Virus record (IMG/VR): IMGVR_UViG_3300044984_001645
Location: 1-60,790 of that record
DNA: 60,790 nucleotides
From: a virus
Reading direction: 5' to 3' (one strand)
Shown: positions 27,833 to 36,070 of the stretch, piece by piece
Position numbering within the stretch: the stretch's first letter is position 1
Layout: each line of letters begins with the position of its first letter
Notes under the pieces: generated by a model
Seen by the model: the letters and a program-made list of their open reading frames with translations, nothing else
What the model was told of the DNA's origin: nothing
The model's database searches: none
Program-made: the position numbers and the translations under genes

Positions 27833-28189
27833 ATGTCAACATTTAACATCAAAAAAGTAGATACCTTTCCAGAAATTACTCGCACAGGCAGAACATCAGC
27901 TGAACTTCAGATGATTATTGATGCTCTTCATTCTTCAAATAAGAACGGTGAAAACTTCTCTATTCTTAACATTGAAGAAGGCAAAAAGTTTAATACAATG
28001 CAGCAGCGTATTCGTGCTCAAGCAAAAAAGCTTGATTACAAGGTAATGATTCACTTTAGTCGTTCAGAGTCAGCTCTTTACTTTAAAGTTATCCCTGCCG
28101 GTACAAAAAAGTCTGATGCATCTGTTTCAGCTAAAGAAGTAAAGTCTGTTAAGACCAATGCAAAGACCACTGTAAAGTCAAACGCTTAA
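27833..28189 (+). CDS. Small basic protein, probably related to the 30046/50610/51271 family
   Basis: 118 aa with a good RBS (AGGAGATAAAA). After an N-terminal helical region, RIRAQAKKLDYKVMIHF and then LYFKVIPAG match in order and spacing the RNRA...KLGIEIQINW...MVISRK core of the cassette proteins at 50610 and 51271. A Lys/Ala/Ser-rich tail follows, as in histone-like proteins. A DNA- or nucleoid-binding role is plausible but unproven. A terminator follows, so it ends its transcript. Confidence 0.65.
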   Translation: MSTFNIKKVDTFPEITRTGRTSAELQMIIDALHSSNKNGENFSILNIEEGKKFNTMQQRIRAQAKKLDYKVMIHFSRSESALYFKVIPAGTKKSDASVSAKEVKSVKTNAKTTVKSNA

Positions 28190-28220
28190 TACAAAACTAA
28201 TAATAAAACAAATTGTTTTT

Positions 28221-28243
28221 CCGCCCTCCGGGGCGGTTTTTTT
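28221..28243 (+). terminator. Rho-independent terminator
   Basis: CCGCCC, TCC, GGGGCGG stem-loop followed by TTTTTTT; it closes the gene at 27833-28189. Confidence 0.85.
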
Positions 28244-28246
28244 GTG

Positions 28247-28252
28247 TATAAT
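28247..28252 (+). promoter_or_regulatory. -10 box TATAAT for a leaderless transcript
   Basis: TATAAT ends 7 bases before the ATG at 28260, immediately after the T-tract of the terminator. No Shine-Dalgarno is present, so the mRNA would start at the ATG. It excludes an in-frame TTG at 28242. Confidence 0.6.
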
Positions 28253-28259
28253 TGCACCT

Positions 28260-29120
28260 ATGACTATTTTTAAAGAACAAGAAATTGAAATTACACACGA
28301 AATGATTGAGTCTTGGCACCCGCTAATCGCTATGCCTTGTTATGATCAAATGATTACCGAACCAACATTTATGTCAATGATGAGAACAGCTATGATGTTT
28401 AAAGATATTGGTTTGAAATTCTCTATCGCAACAATTTCGGACTCTCTCATTAATAGAGCTAGAAATAATATGGTAGCTAAATTCTTAGCTCACCCGGAGT
28501 TTACTCATCTTATGTTTATTGATGTTGATCTAGGTTTTCAACCAGAGGATATCCTAAAGCTTTTGTGGCACGATAAAGAGATAGTTACTGGTTCTTACCC
28601 CATTAAAGATATTTTATGGGACAGGGTAACGGAGAATGTAAACAAGGGGGTTCCATCAGATGAACTACTTGGAAGAAGTTTACGATTTGTTGTTAATGCA
28701 GTAAAAGGTAAAGAGAACACAAATGTTGCCGTTGAGAATGGTGCAATTGAAATCTATGATGCCGGGACAGGTTTCATGTTAATTAAAAGGTCAGTGTTTG
28801 AGAGGATGATTGATTCTTACCCTGAGCTTAGATATCACGATGATACAGGTTCATTAGATGATGAAGAAAAGAAATGGACTTATGCTTTCTTTAATTCATA
28901 TGTAGACCCAGAGAAGCAACGATTCTTATCTGAAGACTATGGATTCTGTAGATACTGGCAAGAAATCGGTGGTAAAGTTTGGGCTGATCCTTCCTTTAAG
29001 TTAACGCACTTAGGTCGCTTAAAGTATGAAGGAACTATGCTTACATTCTTGGAGGATAACATGGTTGAACCTTCAAAGAAAACTAATCCTAAAGCGAAGA
29101 AAACTAATCCAAAAACCTGA
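28260..29120 (+). CDS. Glycosyltransferase family 2-like protein (GT-A)
   Basis: 286 aa from ATG 28260. LIAMPCYDQMIT and SDSLINRARNNMVAKFL are followed by LMFIDVDLGFQPEDILKLL with the metal-binding DxD, then a GTGFMLIKRSVFERM acceptor segment typical of phage GT2-like enzymes. The C-terminus carries a repeated KKTNPK motif. It is the third glycosyltransferase of the window, here with its own promoter. Confidence 0.75.
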   Translation: MTIFKEQEIEITHEMIESWHPLIAMPCYDQMITEPTFMSMMRTAMMFKDIGLKFSIATISDSLINRARNNMVAKFLAHPEFTHLMFIDVDLGFQPEDILKLLWHDKEIVTGSYPIKDILWDRVTENVNKGVPSDELLGRSLRFVVNAVKGKENTNVAVENGAIEIYDAGTGFMLIKRSVFERMIDSYPELRYHDDTGSLDDEEKKWTYAFFNSYVDPEKQRFLSEDYGFCRYWQEIGGKVWADPSFKLTHLGRLKYEGTMLTFLEDNMVEPSKKTNPKAKKTNPKT

Positions 29121-29462
29121 TTTATTCAGAAAGGCTTGAGCTGCCAGAAAATGTATACTAAAATTTGCTGAAAAGTAAAGCTAAACAGTGGGGCGTTCAA
29201 ACTTTATTAAATGATTTAATATCAAGCATTCCCGATCCTTGATCGCCGGCTTTAATAAACTATTTACAAAGAGCTTAACTAACACGATCTTCTCGATTTA
29301 CTTTCTGGCGCACAATAAAAGTTTTTTCTAACATTTTCTTGGTGCATGTTTGATTTCATTATTCTTGCTGATACACTTTGTTCATGGTTTGCGAATACTT
29401 TAAATATGAAATTTTATTCATATGTTTATCCGTAACCATAAGTAAATATAAATCATTTATTA
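29121..29462 (+). other. Non-coding stretch before the small-gene region
   Basis: No gene was found here. It contains GATC-CTT-GATC near 29235 and a clean dyad at 29404-29423, and ends in the RBS GGAGG for the gene at 29475. It probably holds the promoter and operator for the accessory run that follows, but no confident -10/-35 pair could be picked. Confidence 0.5.
29404..29423 (+). promoter_or_regulatory. Inverted repeat ATATGAA-N6-TTCATAT
   Basis: Perfect 7-base arms around ATTTTA. Sixteen of its bases (TGAAATTTTATTCATA) recur exactly at 51126-51141 in the cassette region. It looks like a binding site for a dimeric regulator. Confidence 0.5.
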
Positions 29463-29474
29463 TTGGAGGACTTT

Positions 29475-30029
29475 ATGTCTAATCTAAATCATGACCCCGA
29501 GCAAAAATTAAAGTCAAAGTATGACCTTATTGCTGACCAATTAATTGGCATAGAAATATCAGATAATGATATTGATTATGGTTATATTTGTAAAGTAATT
29601 TCAGTCATTACAAATGGCGAAACTTATTACAAATGTGTTACCAATCTTGGTAAAACCTTTAATGCTAATACTATTCTTCATGCTTTGCGTGAAGTTAGAC
29701 TTAATCAGAATGTGATTGATAACGAGAACCGTGACGATAATGTTGAAGTTCTTCCTGTTGGTTATCCTGATGGTACAGCATATTCTAATGCTGTATTTGG
29801 TCCAAAGCGTAAGCGTAATCCTACTCCAATTATGAGCCAAGCCATCAACAATAATGCTAAGTTTGACAATGGTGAAGTTATTAGTATTACTTCACATACA
29901 TCATCTGCTTATAAATTTCCTGAAGAATACCGTAATATTGATCAAATACTTACTCCAGAACAAATTGCTATCCTTGAAGATAAAGCAGCCGAAAAGTATT
30001 TGCTCAACATTGAAGCAAACCTAATCTAG
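29475..30029 (+). CDS. Hypothetical protein
   Basis: 184 aa from ATG 29475, placed 5 bases after GGAGG. The first about 75 residues look like a small beta-barrel (GIEISDNDIDYGYICKVISV, TYYKCVTNLGKTF); the rest is low in structure, with a helical end. No family recognised. First gene of the accessory run. Confidence 0.65.
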   Translation: MSNLNHDPEQKLKSKYDLIADQLIGIEISDNDIDYGYICKVISVITNGETYYKCVTNLGKTFNANTILHALREVRLNQNVIDNENRDDNVEVLPVGYPDGTAYSNAVFGPKRKRNPTPIMSQAINNNAKFDNGEVISITSHTSSAYKFPEEYRNIDQILTPEQIAILEDKAAEKYLLNIEANLI

Positions 30030-30045
30030 AAAGTAGATGATTATA

Positions 30046-30408
30046 ATGTCCAATCAAAAAGTAAACCTTAACTCAATCCAAAACAAAATCGTATCCCGTG
30101 GTAGAAACGGAGGAAAAAAGAAAACCAAATCTCTTTTCGATACTCCTTTAGAAAACAGAACATATTGGGGAAATGATGAAGGTAGTAAACTTAAAATCTC
30201 ACTTGCTCGTAATGCTATTCGTAAAGATATGAAGTTTGGTATTCTTTTCGATGTAGATTATGATGATCTTACTCGTGTTCTTAACAAAGAGTACAAACAA
30301 GAACTTATTCATTTTCAACTCGAAATGATGAAAGAATTGGTAATGGATCGTGAAATTATGATTGTAGAAACAAACAATCATAAATGGCAAATCCAGTGGT
30401 TAATCTAA
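30046..30408 (+). CDS. Paralogue of the cassette proteins at 50610 and 51271 (N-terminal half)
   Basis: 120 aa from ATG 30046; an ATG at 30037 is possible but too close to the likely RBS. The N-terminus KVNLNSIQNKIVSRGR matches KVNLNSIKANLVKRGK of the 51271 gene. The last strand (WQIQWLI) parallels the INWLDNGQMVI end. The middle differs. A terminator follows, so it is well delimited. Family function unknown; small basic nucleic-acid-binding protein is a guess. Confidence 0.65.
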   Translation: MSNQKVNLNSIQNKIVSRGRNGGKKKTKSLFDTPLENRTYWGNDEGSKLKISLARNAIRKDMKFGILFDVDYDDLTRVLNKEYKQELIHFQLEMMKELVMDREIMIVETNNHKWQIQWLI

Positions 30409-30439
30409 ATTAACCAATAAATTAAAATTGAACATAAGC

Positions 30440-30469
30440 AAGGCAATAGGTATTCCTATTGCCTTTTTT
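30440..30469 (+). terminator. Rho-independent terminator
   Basis: AAGGCAATAGG, TATT, CCTATTGCC and then TTTTTT: a 9-base perfect stem with U-tract, closing the first two accessory genes. Confidence 0.9.
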
Positions 30470-30499
30470 GTGTTCAAAAACAAATAGAAAGGAAAACAA

Positions 30500-30724
30500 A
30501 TGGCAATTTGTAAAATATGCAATAACCCATTTATTGAAGAAAGATATGAAGCTGGTTATGATTATTGCTTAGATGAAGTATGTAATCGAATTGGTCTTGA
30601 TGAAAAAGAAAGAGAATTCCGGAAAATATATACTCCGGCATTGTTACACAAATGCAATTATTTCTGGATAAAGAAGTCGGAATTGACCTCTTTAAATGTA
30701 AGAAATGACTTATTGGAAGGATAA
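30500..30724 (+). CDS. Small zinc-finger-like protein
   Basis: 74 aa with RBS AAAGGAAAAC. CKICNNPF and later YCLDEVC supply two Cys pairs that could hold zinc; the rest is helical. No family recognised. Confidence 0.6.
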   Translation: MAICKICNNPFIEERYEAGYDYCLDEVCNRIGLDEKEREFRKIYTPALLHKCNYFWIKKSELTSLNVRNDLLEG

Positions 30725-30728
30725 GAAA

Positions 30729-30929
30729 ATGATAATGGCAAAAATAAGAATATCTGATGATATTGAAAAAACAATAATCAACTTCCCATTTGAAAGTATG
30801 GAAGATGCAAAATATTGGTCAACCAACAATATTGGTAAAAAAATAAATAATACTGGACTTGTAGAATATGTTCTACTTACAGATTATAAAACAATGGAAA
30901 CTAGAGAGTATGAAATGAGAGAAATTTAA
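30729..30929 (+). CDS. Hypothetical protein
   Basis: 66 aa from ATG 30729 (RBS GGAAGG); a second ATG six bases on is an alternative. An alternating strand/helix pattern ends at YEMREI. The stop abuts the next start. No function seen. Confidence 0.55.
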   Translation: MIMAKIRISDDIEKTIINFPFESMEDAKYWSTNNIGKKINNTGLVEYVLLTDYKTMETREYEMREI

Positions 30930-31196
30930 ATGAAAAACAAACCCAAGTATCAATGGATATTACATCATACAAGATCAACTGATCGTGTATTTTTTGGTCC
31001 ATTTGAAAGTTATGAAGAACTAGATCTATTTTATGGAACTATTGCAAATGCAGAGCGAATTCATTGTTCTGTAGAATTGTTAATTAATCCGTTTGTAGCA
31101 TCATATGATGAATGGTGGTATAACCCATATGATGAACTTGAAAAGAAAAACCCCGAACTATTTAAAAGAAAGAAAGAAGAAAGCAATGTCAACTGA
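30930..31196 (+). CDS. Hypothetical protein
   Basis: 88 aa, beginning directly after the preceding stop. Contains HHTRSTDRVFFGPFESYEEL and an aromatic SYDEWWYNPYDEL. The same aromatic-acidic style recurs through this region. Unknown function. Confidence 0.6.
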   Translation: MKNKPKYQWILHHTRSTDRVFFGPFESYEELDLFYGTIANAERIHCSVELLINPFVASYDEWWYNPYDELEKKNPELFKRKKEESNVN

Positions 31197-31473
31197 TATT
31201 TATAATTTTACAAATGAAAATGAACAAACGTCATTTTCAATTACAAAGCATTGTTCATGGTGTGACAATTGGATTGTTATTGAAATGTCATCAAAACAAC
31301 ATGAAGCTTATGTTGAAAGAACAGCATATGTTCAAGATATCTTCCCTCATATTACAAAAGAAGATCGTGAAATGTTGATTAGCGGAACTCATGCTAAATG
31401 CTGGAATGAAATGTTCCTAGAAATTGATGAAGATGAAGAAGAGGAGATTGATTCTTATGTTGGAAATGAATGA
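31186..31473 (+). CDS. Hypothetical protein with CxxC
   Basis: 95 aa from ATG 31186, overlapping the previous gene by 11 bases. KHCSWCDNW gives one CxxC and a third Cys is in HAKCWNE; the C-terminus is very acidic (EIDEDEEEEID). Possible metal site. Unknown function. Confidence 0.55.
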   Translation: MSTDIYNFTNENEQTSFSITKHCSWCDNWIVIEMSSKQHEAYVERTAYVQDIFPHITKEDREMLISGTHAKCWNEMFLEIDEDEEEEIDSYVGNE

Positions 31474-31693
31474 AAATCTTAGATTCACTAATGAGTTTGA
31501 AATAGATATTCATAAAAAAATATCTAATATGAAATCTGGAGGATGCTTGTCAATTGAAACTGTTGCTAAAACAGAAGCAGAAAGAAAAGCTCTCAGAAAA
31601 GTAATTGAAAAGTCAGGCAAATATAATTGCATGGTTTTGAGATTGCATTGGTTAAAAGATAAAAACATTGTTAAAGTAACACACGAAATTTAA
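31457..31693 (+). CDS. Small basic hypothetical protein
   Basis: 78 aa from ATG 31457, with RBS GAGGAG 10 bases upstream and a 17-base overlap. Contains KSGGCLSIETVAKTEAERKA, then a beta strand; an internal ATG at 31466 is an alternative start. Unknown function. Confidence 0.5.
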   Translation: MLEMNENLRFTNEFEIDIHKKISNMKSGGCLSIETVAKTEAERKALRKVIEKSGKYNCMVLRLHWLKDKNIVKVTHEI

Positions 31694-31709
31694 AAGAAGT
31701 AAATTTATT

Positions 31710-32033
31710 ATGAGAGAGTATATGGAAATTGGTTCAACACCTTATGGTGAAGATTGTGCCCAACTTGGTTCAGACGATTACAGAAATCGTGCCGAAAACG
31801 AAATGGATACTTATATCCGTTTATTAGAAAGAGAGTTCCCTGAAGCTTTAGGTAACAATATTAACTTCAAGAAAAAATGGTTCAATCATGATTTTGGAAC
31901 ATATGGTGAAGTTTGTATGTTTTGGAATCCAGAAGATGGGAAAGCCAATGCTTATGTTTATTACATGGAAAGCAGACTTCCTGAAGAATGGGATAAATTA
32001 GCAAAAGAAGAGTTAGGAATAAATAATGATTAG
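31710..32033 (+). CDS. Hypothetical protein
   Basis: 107 aa, soluble and acidic, with MEIGSTPYGEDCAQLG and an aromatic WFNHDFGTYGEVCMFWNP core. Overlaps the next small membrane gene by 8 bases. Unknown function. Confidence 0.6.
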   Translation: MREYMEIGSTPYGEDCAQLGSDDYRNRAENEMDTYIRLLEREFPEALGNNINFKKKWFNHDFGTYGEVCMFWNPEDGKANAYVYYMESRLPEEWDKLAKEELGINND

Positions 32034-32130
32034 TTTTACTTTTGTACTATTAGTTGTAGTACCAATAACAATGATTGGATTAGTAATTATGCTGAATAAA
32101 GCATCGGAAACAGGAGAAAGAAATGAATAA
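32026..32130 (+). CDS. Small single-pass membrane protein
   Basis: 34 aa. Residues 2-23 form one hydrophobic helix (SFTFVLLVVVPITMIGLVIM), followed by a short polar tail. It overlaps the genes on both sides. Comparable small membrane peptides occur at 39278, 48372 and 49163. Confidence 0.5.
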   Translation: MISFTFVLLVVVPITMIGLVIMLNKASETGERNE

Positions 32131-32671
32131 GGAAAGAATGTTGCAACTTGCAGATTTTATTGAAAAGCTGCCGGAACATAAATTTGAAATGCAGTATTGG
32201 ATTTCACAAAAGGTAAAGAAAGAAAACTATCTTGGTGAAGAATATTGGAAACTAGATTATGCTCCAACTCTGCATAGTGATTTATCACAAAGCTTATTGG
32301 AACCCTTAGATTGTGGTACTGCTTGTTGTATTGCTGGTTGGGCAACTGCAATTGAAAGCAATTTTAAACCTATTGCAATTATACAAGATGGAAAATCAAT
32401 TGAAGAAAGAGCAGCAGTATGGCTTGATTTAAATCACGAACAAGAGAGAAATCTTTTTATGTTAAGTATTGATACTGTATGGACTCAATATATAGATAAA
32501 TGCAACTTTGGTCTTAATGAAGATGAAGATTGTTTTACTGATATTACAAATAAAGATGCAGCATTAGTTATTAGAGATATTGCAAATGAAGTTGTTGATA
32601 TTGATAAAAACTTTGACTTCTATACAGCTAAAGAGTACTTAATAGATTTGGGATATTATCAAGATGAGTGA
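32123..32671 (+). CDS. Phage protein with CGTACCIAGW motif
   Basis: 182 aa. The motif LDCGTACCIAGWATAIES, with three cysteines, followed by AAVWLDLNHEQERNLFML, is familiar from hypothetical proteins of diverse phages, but no activity is known to me. A helical C-terminus overlaps the next gene by 8 bases. Confidence 0.65.
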   Translation: MNKERMLQLADFIEKLPEHKFEMQYWISQKVKKENYLGEEYWKLDYAPTLHSDLSQSLLEPLDCGTACCIAGWATAIESNFKPIAIIQDGKSIEERAAVWLDLNHEQERNLFMLSIDTVWTQYIDKCNFGLNEDEDCFTDITNKDAALVIRDIANEVVDIDKNFDFYTAKEYLIDLGYYQDE

Positions 32672-33362
32672 TACTTTCATGTATACAGAAAACATTCTTA
32701 AATGTGTAAATGATTCTTTGACTAAACCGGAAGACTTTGGTTATTGGGGTTCAGAAGATATGTTCGTAACTTGGGGTTTTTGTGGAATTGATAAAACAAG
32801 AGATTCCAATGTTATGGATATTTCAAACTTTGAAGTAATAACTGAAGAGCTTATGAATAAGTATCCAAATGATTTTAGAATTGAAACATATAATCATTGG
32901 CTTTGCGGTTGGATTAACCGTTTGATTTGTCGTGTGCTAAAAGATGGACCTGAAGTTATTCATAGTAATATAAGTGAAGCTTTTAAAAGTGTCATGACTT
33001 GTAAAGACGAATTGAACGATTACCCCATATATGATCAAAATGATTATTTTGATAGATTATATAAAGAAGCAATTGATTTCCTTTACGATTTGCCAGATTA
33101 TCTCAAAAATATGATCGATATTAATGTTCCAAATTATGCTGAAGATATCTACCATGAATTGACAGCAAATATGAACATTGAATTCGATGTTGATGGTGAA
33201 CAATATCCAAAAGATGAACAATTGCTTCTTGCGGTTTATAATCTCCAAATTTGGAATATTGAAGCAATTGAAGAATGGAATGAATGGACAAGCGAAAACA
33301 AGCGTGAATCTGTTCTGACAGCAAAGAAAAACCCTAACCAATTGAATCTATTTGAGGATTGA
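32664..33362 (+). CDS. Acidic protein ending in a sliding-clamp-binding motif
   Basis: 232 aa, acidic, helical, with many Trp and Tyr. The last eleven residues, NPNQLNLFED, contain QLNLF, matching the QL(S/D)LF consensus by which polymerases and repair proteins bind the bacterial beta clamp. No enzymatic motif was seen upstream. No clamp gene was found in the window, so the target would be the host clamp. Function otherwise unknown. Confidence 0.65.
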   Translation: MSDTFMYTENILKCVNDSLTKPEDFGYWGSEDMFVTWGFCGIDKTRDSNVMDISNFEVITEELMNKYPNDFRIETYNHWLCGWINRLICRVLKDGPEVIHSNISEAFKSVMTCKDELNDYPIYDQNDYFDRLYKEAIDFLYDLPDYLKNMIDINVPNYAEDIYHELTANMNIEFDVDGEQYPKDEQLLLAVYNLQIWNIEAIEEWNEWTSENKRESVLTAKKNPNQLNLFED

Positions 33363-33553
33363 TGAATAAAATACAAACAAAAGAAGTAAGAGCAGAATTA
33401 CACCGTGTCTTAGAAAATATGAATATACCAAAAATCAGGTTCGATGACTTGGGTTGGCTAAACCAAAACATGGTTATTAGTCATTCAGAACATCCAAACT
33501 TTATCCTAGCAACTTGGTTGCTCTCTAAACTAAAAGGAAATGCAAATGAATAA
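33362..33553 (+). CDS. Hypothetical protein
   Basis: 63 aa from ATG 33362, overlapping the previous TGA, with RBS GAGG. Helical N-terminus, then DDLGWLNQNMVIS. Overlaps the zinc-ribbon gene downstream. Unknown function. Confidence 0.55.
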   Translation: MNKIQTKEVRAELHRVLENMNIPKIRFDDLGWLNQNMVISHSEHPNFILATWLLSKLKGNANE

Positions 33554-33806
33554 GTGTCCGAACTGTAAATCACAAGATGTCAACCTAATTGACACTAGTG
33601 AAAATATCACTTACCCGTCAGAAGAAATTAAAGAATTATACGCTAAGTGGGAACAATGGGAATGTAGTGATTGTGGATCATTATTAGATGTTGAAGAAGG
33701 AATTATTACAGTACTAAAACAAGTTGGTATAAACCAAACTCAAATCATATTCCGTGTAACAACGGATTGGGAAAGAAAAATAGAGGAATCATACAATTAT
33801 GGATGA
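33546..33806 (+). CDS. Zinc-ribbon protein
   Basis: 86 aa from ATG 33546 (RBS AAAGGAAA). CPNCKSQDV and ECSDCGSLLD form a classical four-Cys ribbon. Likely binds nucleic acid or a protein partner; specific role unknown. Confidence 0.65.
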   Translation: MNKCPNCKSQDVNLIDTSENITYPSEEIKELYAKWEQWECSDCGSLLDVEEGIITVLKQVGINQTQIIFRVTTDWERKIEESYNYG

Positions 33807-34074
33807 GCTAACGCATGAACAATTAGAAATGGAAGCAGATGCAGCACTTGATATTGAATATCAATCTCATCTTAAAGGTATTCCGGCTCAAGAATATATG
33901 AAATTGATGACACAAAGTGTCAATGAAAGAGTTGAAGTTATAGGTGATGATTACGAAATCGGTGATGAATATGATTGGGATAGATCAGATAGAAGCCAAT
34001 ATTGCAAGCATGGTAAATTCATTGGCTCTTGGTGGGGACCAGATATTCTCTGTGGTTATTGTGAATCCGAATAG
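33799..34074 (+). CDS. Acidic hypothetical protein with Cys/His end
   Basis: 91 aa, overlapping the preceding gene by 8 bases. The N-terminal half is helical and acidic; the end has YCKHGKFIGSWWGPDILCGYC, a possible zinc knuckle. Unknown function. Confidence 0.6.
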   Translation: MDELTHEQLEMEADAALDIEYQSHLKGIPAQEYMKLMTQSVNERVEVIGDDYEIGDEYDWDRSDRSQYCKHGKFIGSWWGPDILCGYCESE

Positions 34075-34080
34075 GAAATA

Positions 34081-34145
34081 TAGAGCCTCAGCGCATACTA
34101 AAATTGACAGAAAAAATAAAGATAAATCAACGGGCGTAAAGCCAA
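34081..34145 (+). promoter_or_regulatory. Leader element A (twin of 42432-42496)
   Basis: Contains AGCGCATACT at 34090 and GGGCGTAAAGCC at 34132, about 34 bases apart, then the gene at 34169. The same two motifs recur at 42443 and 42485 with similar A-rich spacing. Reading frames through the two copies do not agree, so the conservation looks like RNA or DNA structure rather than peptide. The second motif can form a GGC/GCC hairpin. Confidence 0.5.
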
Positions 34146-34168
34146 AACTAAAATGAAAGAAGAAGAAA

Positions 34169-34747
34169 ATGCCTAACTGGTGTATGAACACATTAGAAAT
34201 ACAAGGTCCAATTGAAGATGTGGATAAATTCATGGAAAAGATTAAGTCTGTTGAACCAGACAAGCTTAGTCTTTTTAATGCACTTATCCCAATGCCAACT
34301 GAATATAGTGGTGAGACTGCAAGTATGACCAAAGAAGAGAAAGATTGGTCAGATAATGAAAAGCTTTGCTTTGAAAAATATGGTCATAAAGATTGGTATT
34401 CTTGGTGTAATGCCAATTGGGGAGTTAAATGGGATATTAGTGATGGCTATATTTCAGATGAAACCCTTCTTTCTAAATATAACATTGATAAACAAGTACC
34501 AGAAGAAACAGGTGAGAAACTTGTAGTAATGCAATACTCAACTCCTTGGGGACCCGGAGATGAAAGTTTAGCTGAAGCTTTCTGCCGAGATGAATATAAA
34601 ACACTTTCTTTTCATATTTATTATGAAGAAGGCGGAATGGGATTTCATGGTGCTTTAACAGTACATAATGGTGAAATTGTATATCAGGAATCAGCTGATA
34701 TGAGTATTATAAGAAAATGTCTAGAAGAATCTCTAGACTGGATTTAA
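34169..34747 (+). CDS. Api92-like / YubB ferredoxin-fold protein
   Basis: 192 aa. MPNWCMNTLEIQGP at the N-terminus, NWGVKWDISDG, STPWGPGDESLAEAF and FHIYYEEGGMGFHG follow the full pattern of the Api92/DUF1281 family (normally NWC.N.L.I.G ... NWGTKWD ... F.TAWSPP ... Y.E.G..F.G). These proteins are common in phages and plasmids; their function is unknown. Leader element A precedes it. Confidence 0.8.
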   Translation: MPNWCMNTLEIQGPIEDVDKFMEKIKSVEPDKLSLFNALIPMPTEYSGETASMTKEEKDWSDNEKLCFEKYGHKDWYSWCNANWGVKWDISDGYISDETLLSKYNIDKQVPEETGEKLVVMQYSTPWGPGDESLAEAFCRDEYKTLSFHIYYEEGGMGFHGALTVHNGEIVYQESADMSIIRKCLEESLDWI

Positions 34748-34776
34748 CAACAAAACAACAAAAAGGAAAAATAATA

Positions 34777-35211
34777 ATGGAAACACCACAACAGAAACTT
34801 GAAGCAATTTATAATTTGCTTCATGGTAAAGATGATACAAAGCAAGCATTAGCTTATGGTATCACAAAAGACAAAGATAGCAATATTCTTATTAGCAAGA
34901 TCCTTGCTAAAGGTGATGATATCTATGAAATGATTGATGAACTTCATGAAGATGAAGGTTATTTGGTTAATGATTTTGTAACCTTAAGAACAACTGGTTG
35001 GGCAGCACCTTTGAATAATAAAGGTGAAATGGAAGGTGCGCCAAGTGTTCACCCAGACCGTAGGCGTGTATCTTTATTGGTAAGTTTGGATATTGTAAAC
35101 AAAGAAGTAATTGGTAGCTCTCTTAAATTTGATGATGATGAAGAAGTTATTTATGACTTCAATCAAGCAACTGGTTCATTGGCAATGGCAATGGAAAGCT
35201 TGATTTCATAA
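34777..35211 (+). CDS. Hypothetical protein
   Basis: 144 aa from ATG 34777, with RBS AAAAAGGAAAA. Contains a strand-rich core with YLVNDFVTLRTTGWAAPL and HPDRRRVSLLVSL. No family recognised. The stop overlaps the next ATG. Confidence 0.65.
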   Translation: METPQQKLEAIYNLLHGKDDTKQALAYGITKDKDSNILISKILAKGDDIYEMIDELHEDEGYLVNDFVTLRTTGWAAPLNNKGEMEGAPSVHPDRRRVSLLVSLDIVNKEVIGSSLKFDDDEEVIYDFNQATGSLAMAMESLIS

Positions 35212-35696
35212 TGGGTTTAGATAATATGCCAATGGTTTATCCTTGCGTAAAGGAAAACACAGCCATTATGAAAGATGGTCGGATTGATTGTGAAGCAACT
35301 ATAAAGGCTGATCAATGTCCATATAAAAGAGAAAAAGAAAATGATCCATTAACTCAAGACATGCGTTCAGTATATGGAATGTTTGGAACTGATTGTTGGT
35401 ATAGAGGTAAGTATGGTAATAACCTACTCGCTAAAATGAAGCGTCATAACAATGATTTCCCATATGATGAAGATGGATTTTATGGAGATGGTGAAGATGG
35501 TATATCAGAAGATGAATGTTCAAACATGTCAGATGTAATGATTAACTTTACTGAATCATGGGTTCATTATGTTAATACCAATAGTGATTACGAAACAGAA
35601 GAAGAAAGGAAAACTTTAATTGACGACTGGATTTATGCAGCTTGGTGGTTAAAGTTTGTAGGAAATTATGGAGAAGGCTCAGGAGTCTGGTACTAA
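35211..35696 (+). CDS. Conserved phage hypothetical protein (GLDNMP type)
   Basis: 161 aa, coupled to the previous gene. The opening MGLDNMPMVYPC and a later CPYKREKENDP ... VYGMFGTDCWYRGK resemble a family often seen among actinophage accessory genes, with cysteines that may bind metal. No activity known. Confidence 0.65.
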   Translation: MGLDNMPMVYPCVKENTAIMKDGRIDCEATIKADQCPYKREKENDPLTQDMRSVYGMFGTDCWYRGKYGNNLLAKMKRHNNDFPYDEDGFYGDGEDGISEDECSNMSDVMINFTESWVHYVNTNSDYETEEERKTLIDDWIYAAWWLKFVGNYGEGSGVWY

Positions 35697-35700
35697 ATAG

Positions 35701-36069
35701 ATGTTCAATATGGATGACTTTGAAAATATAAAAAAACCTAGTGAAAGAGAGGAGGCTCCAGATTATATGATTGAAGACCACGATTTCCTAAATCAGATGA
35801 TGACGATTGCAAGAATCATTAAAGAAACTGATTTTAGTAATCACGAAAGTCGTGCATCATTCATTATGCATATGATTAATATGTCAATTGATAACCCCGA
35901 TGAAATCCATGAGAAATCATTGGATGTTGTTAGTGCATTATCTTCTCATATTTGCATGATGATGATGACAATCAATGGTGGAAAAGAAACATATCTATCC
36001 AGTTATGATGATTCTGTTATTCAACCAATGATAGATAATGGTCCAAACATTCCAATCTGGGATAATTAA
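35701..36069 (+). CDS. Helical, Met-rich hypothetical protein
   Basis: 122 aa. Predicted mostly helical; HICMMMMTINGG and IMHMINMSIDN are unusually methionine-rich. No motif known. It ends one base before the second WhiB start. Confidence 0.6.
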   Translation: MFNMDDFENIKKPSEREEAPDYMIEDHDFLNQMMTIARIIKETDFSNHESRASFIMHMINMSIDNPDEIHEKSLDVVSALSSHICMMMMTINGGKETYLSSYDDSVIQPMIDNGPNIPIWDN

Positions 36070-36070
36070 T

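Noticed and set aside
34061-34156. Short GTG-started frame (31 codons) upstream of the Api92-like gene
   Set aside because: It covers leader element A, whose twin at 42443 is in a different frame, so nucleotide structure explains the conservation better than a peptide.
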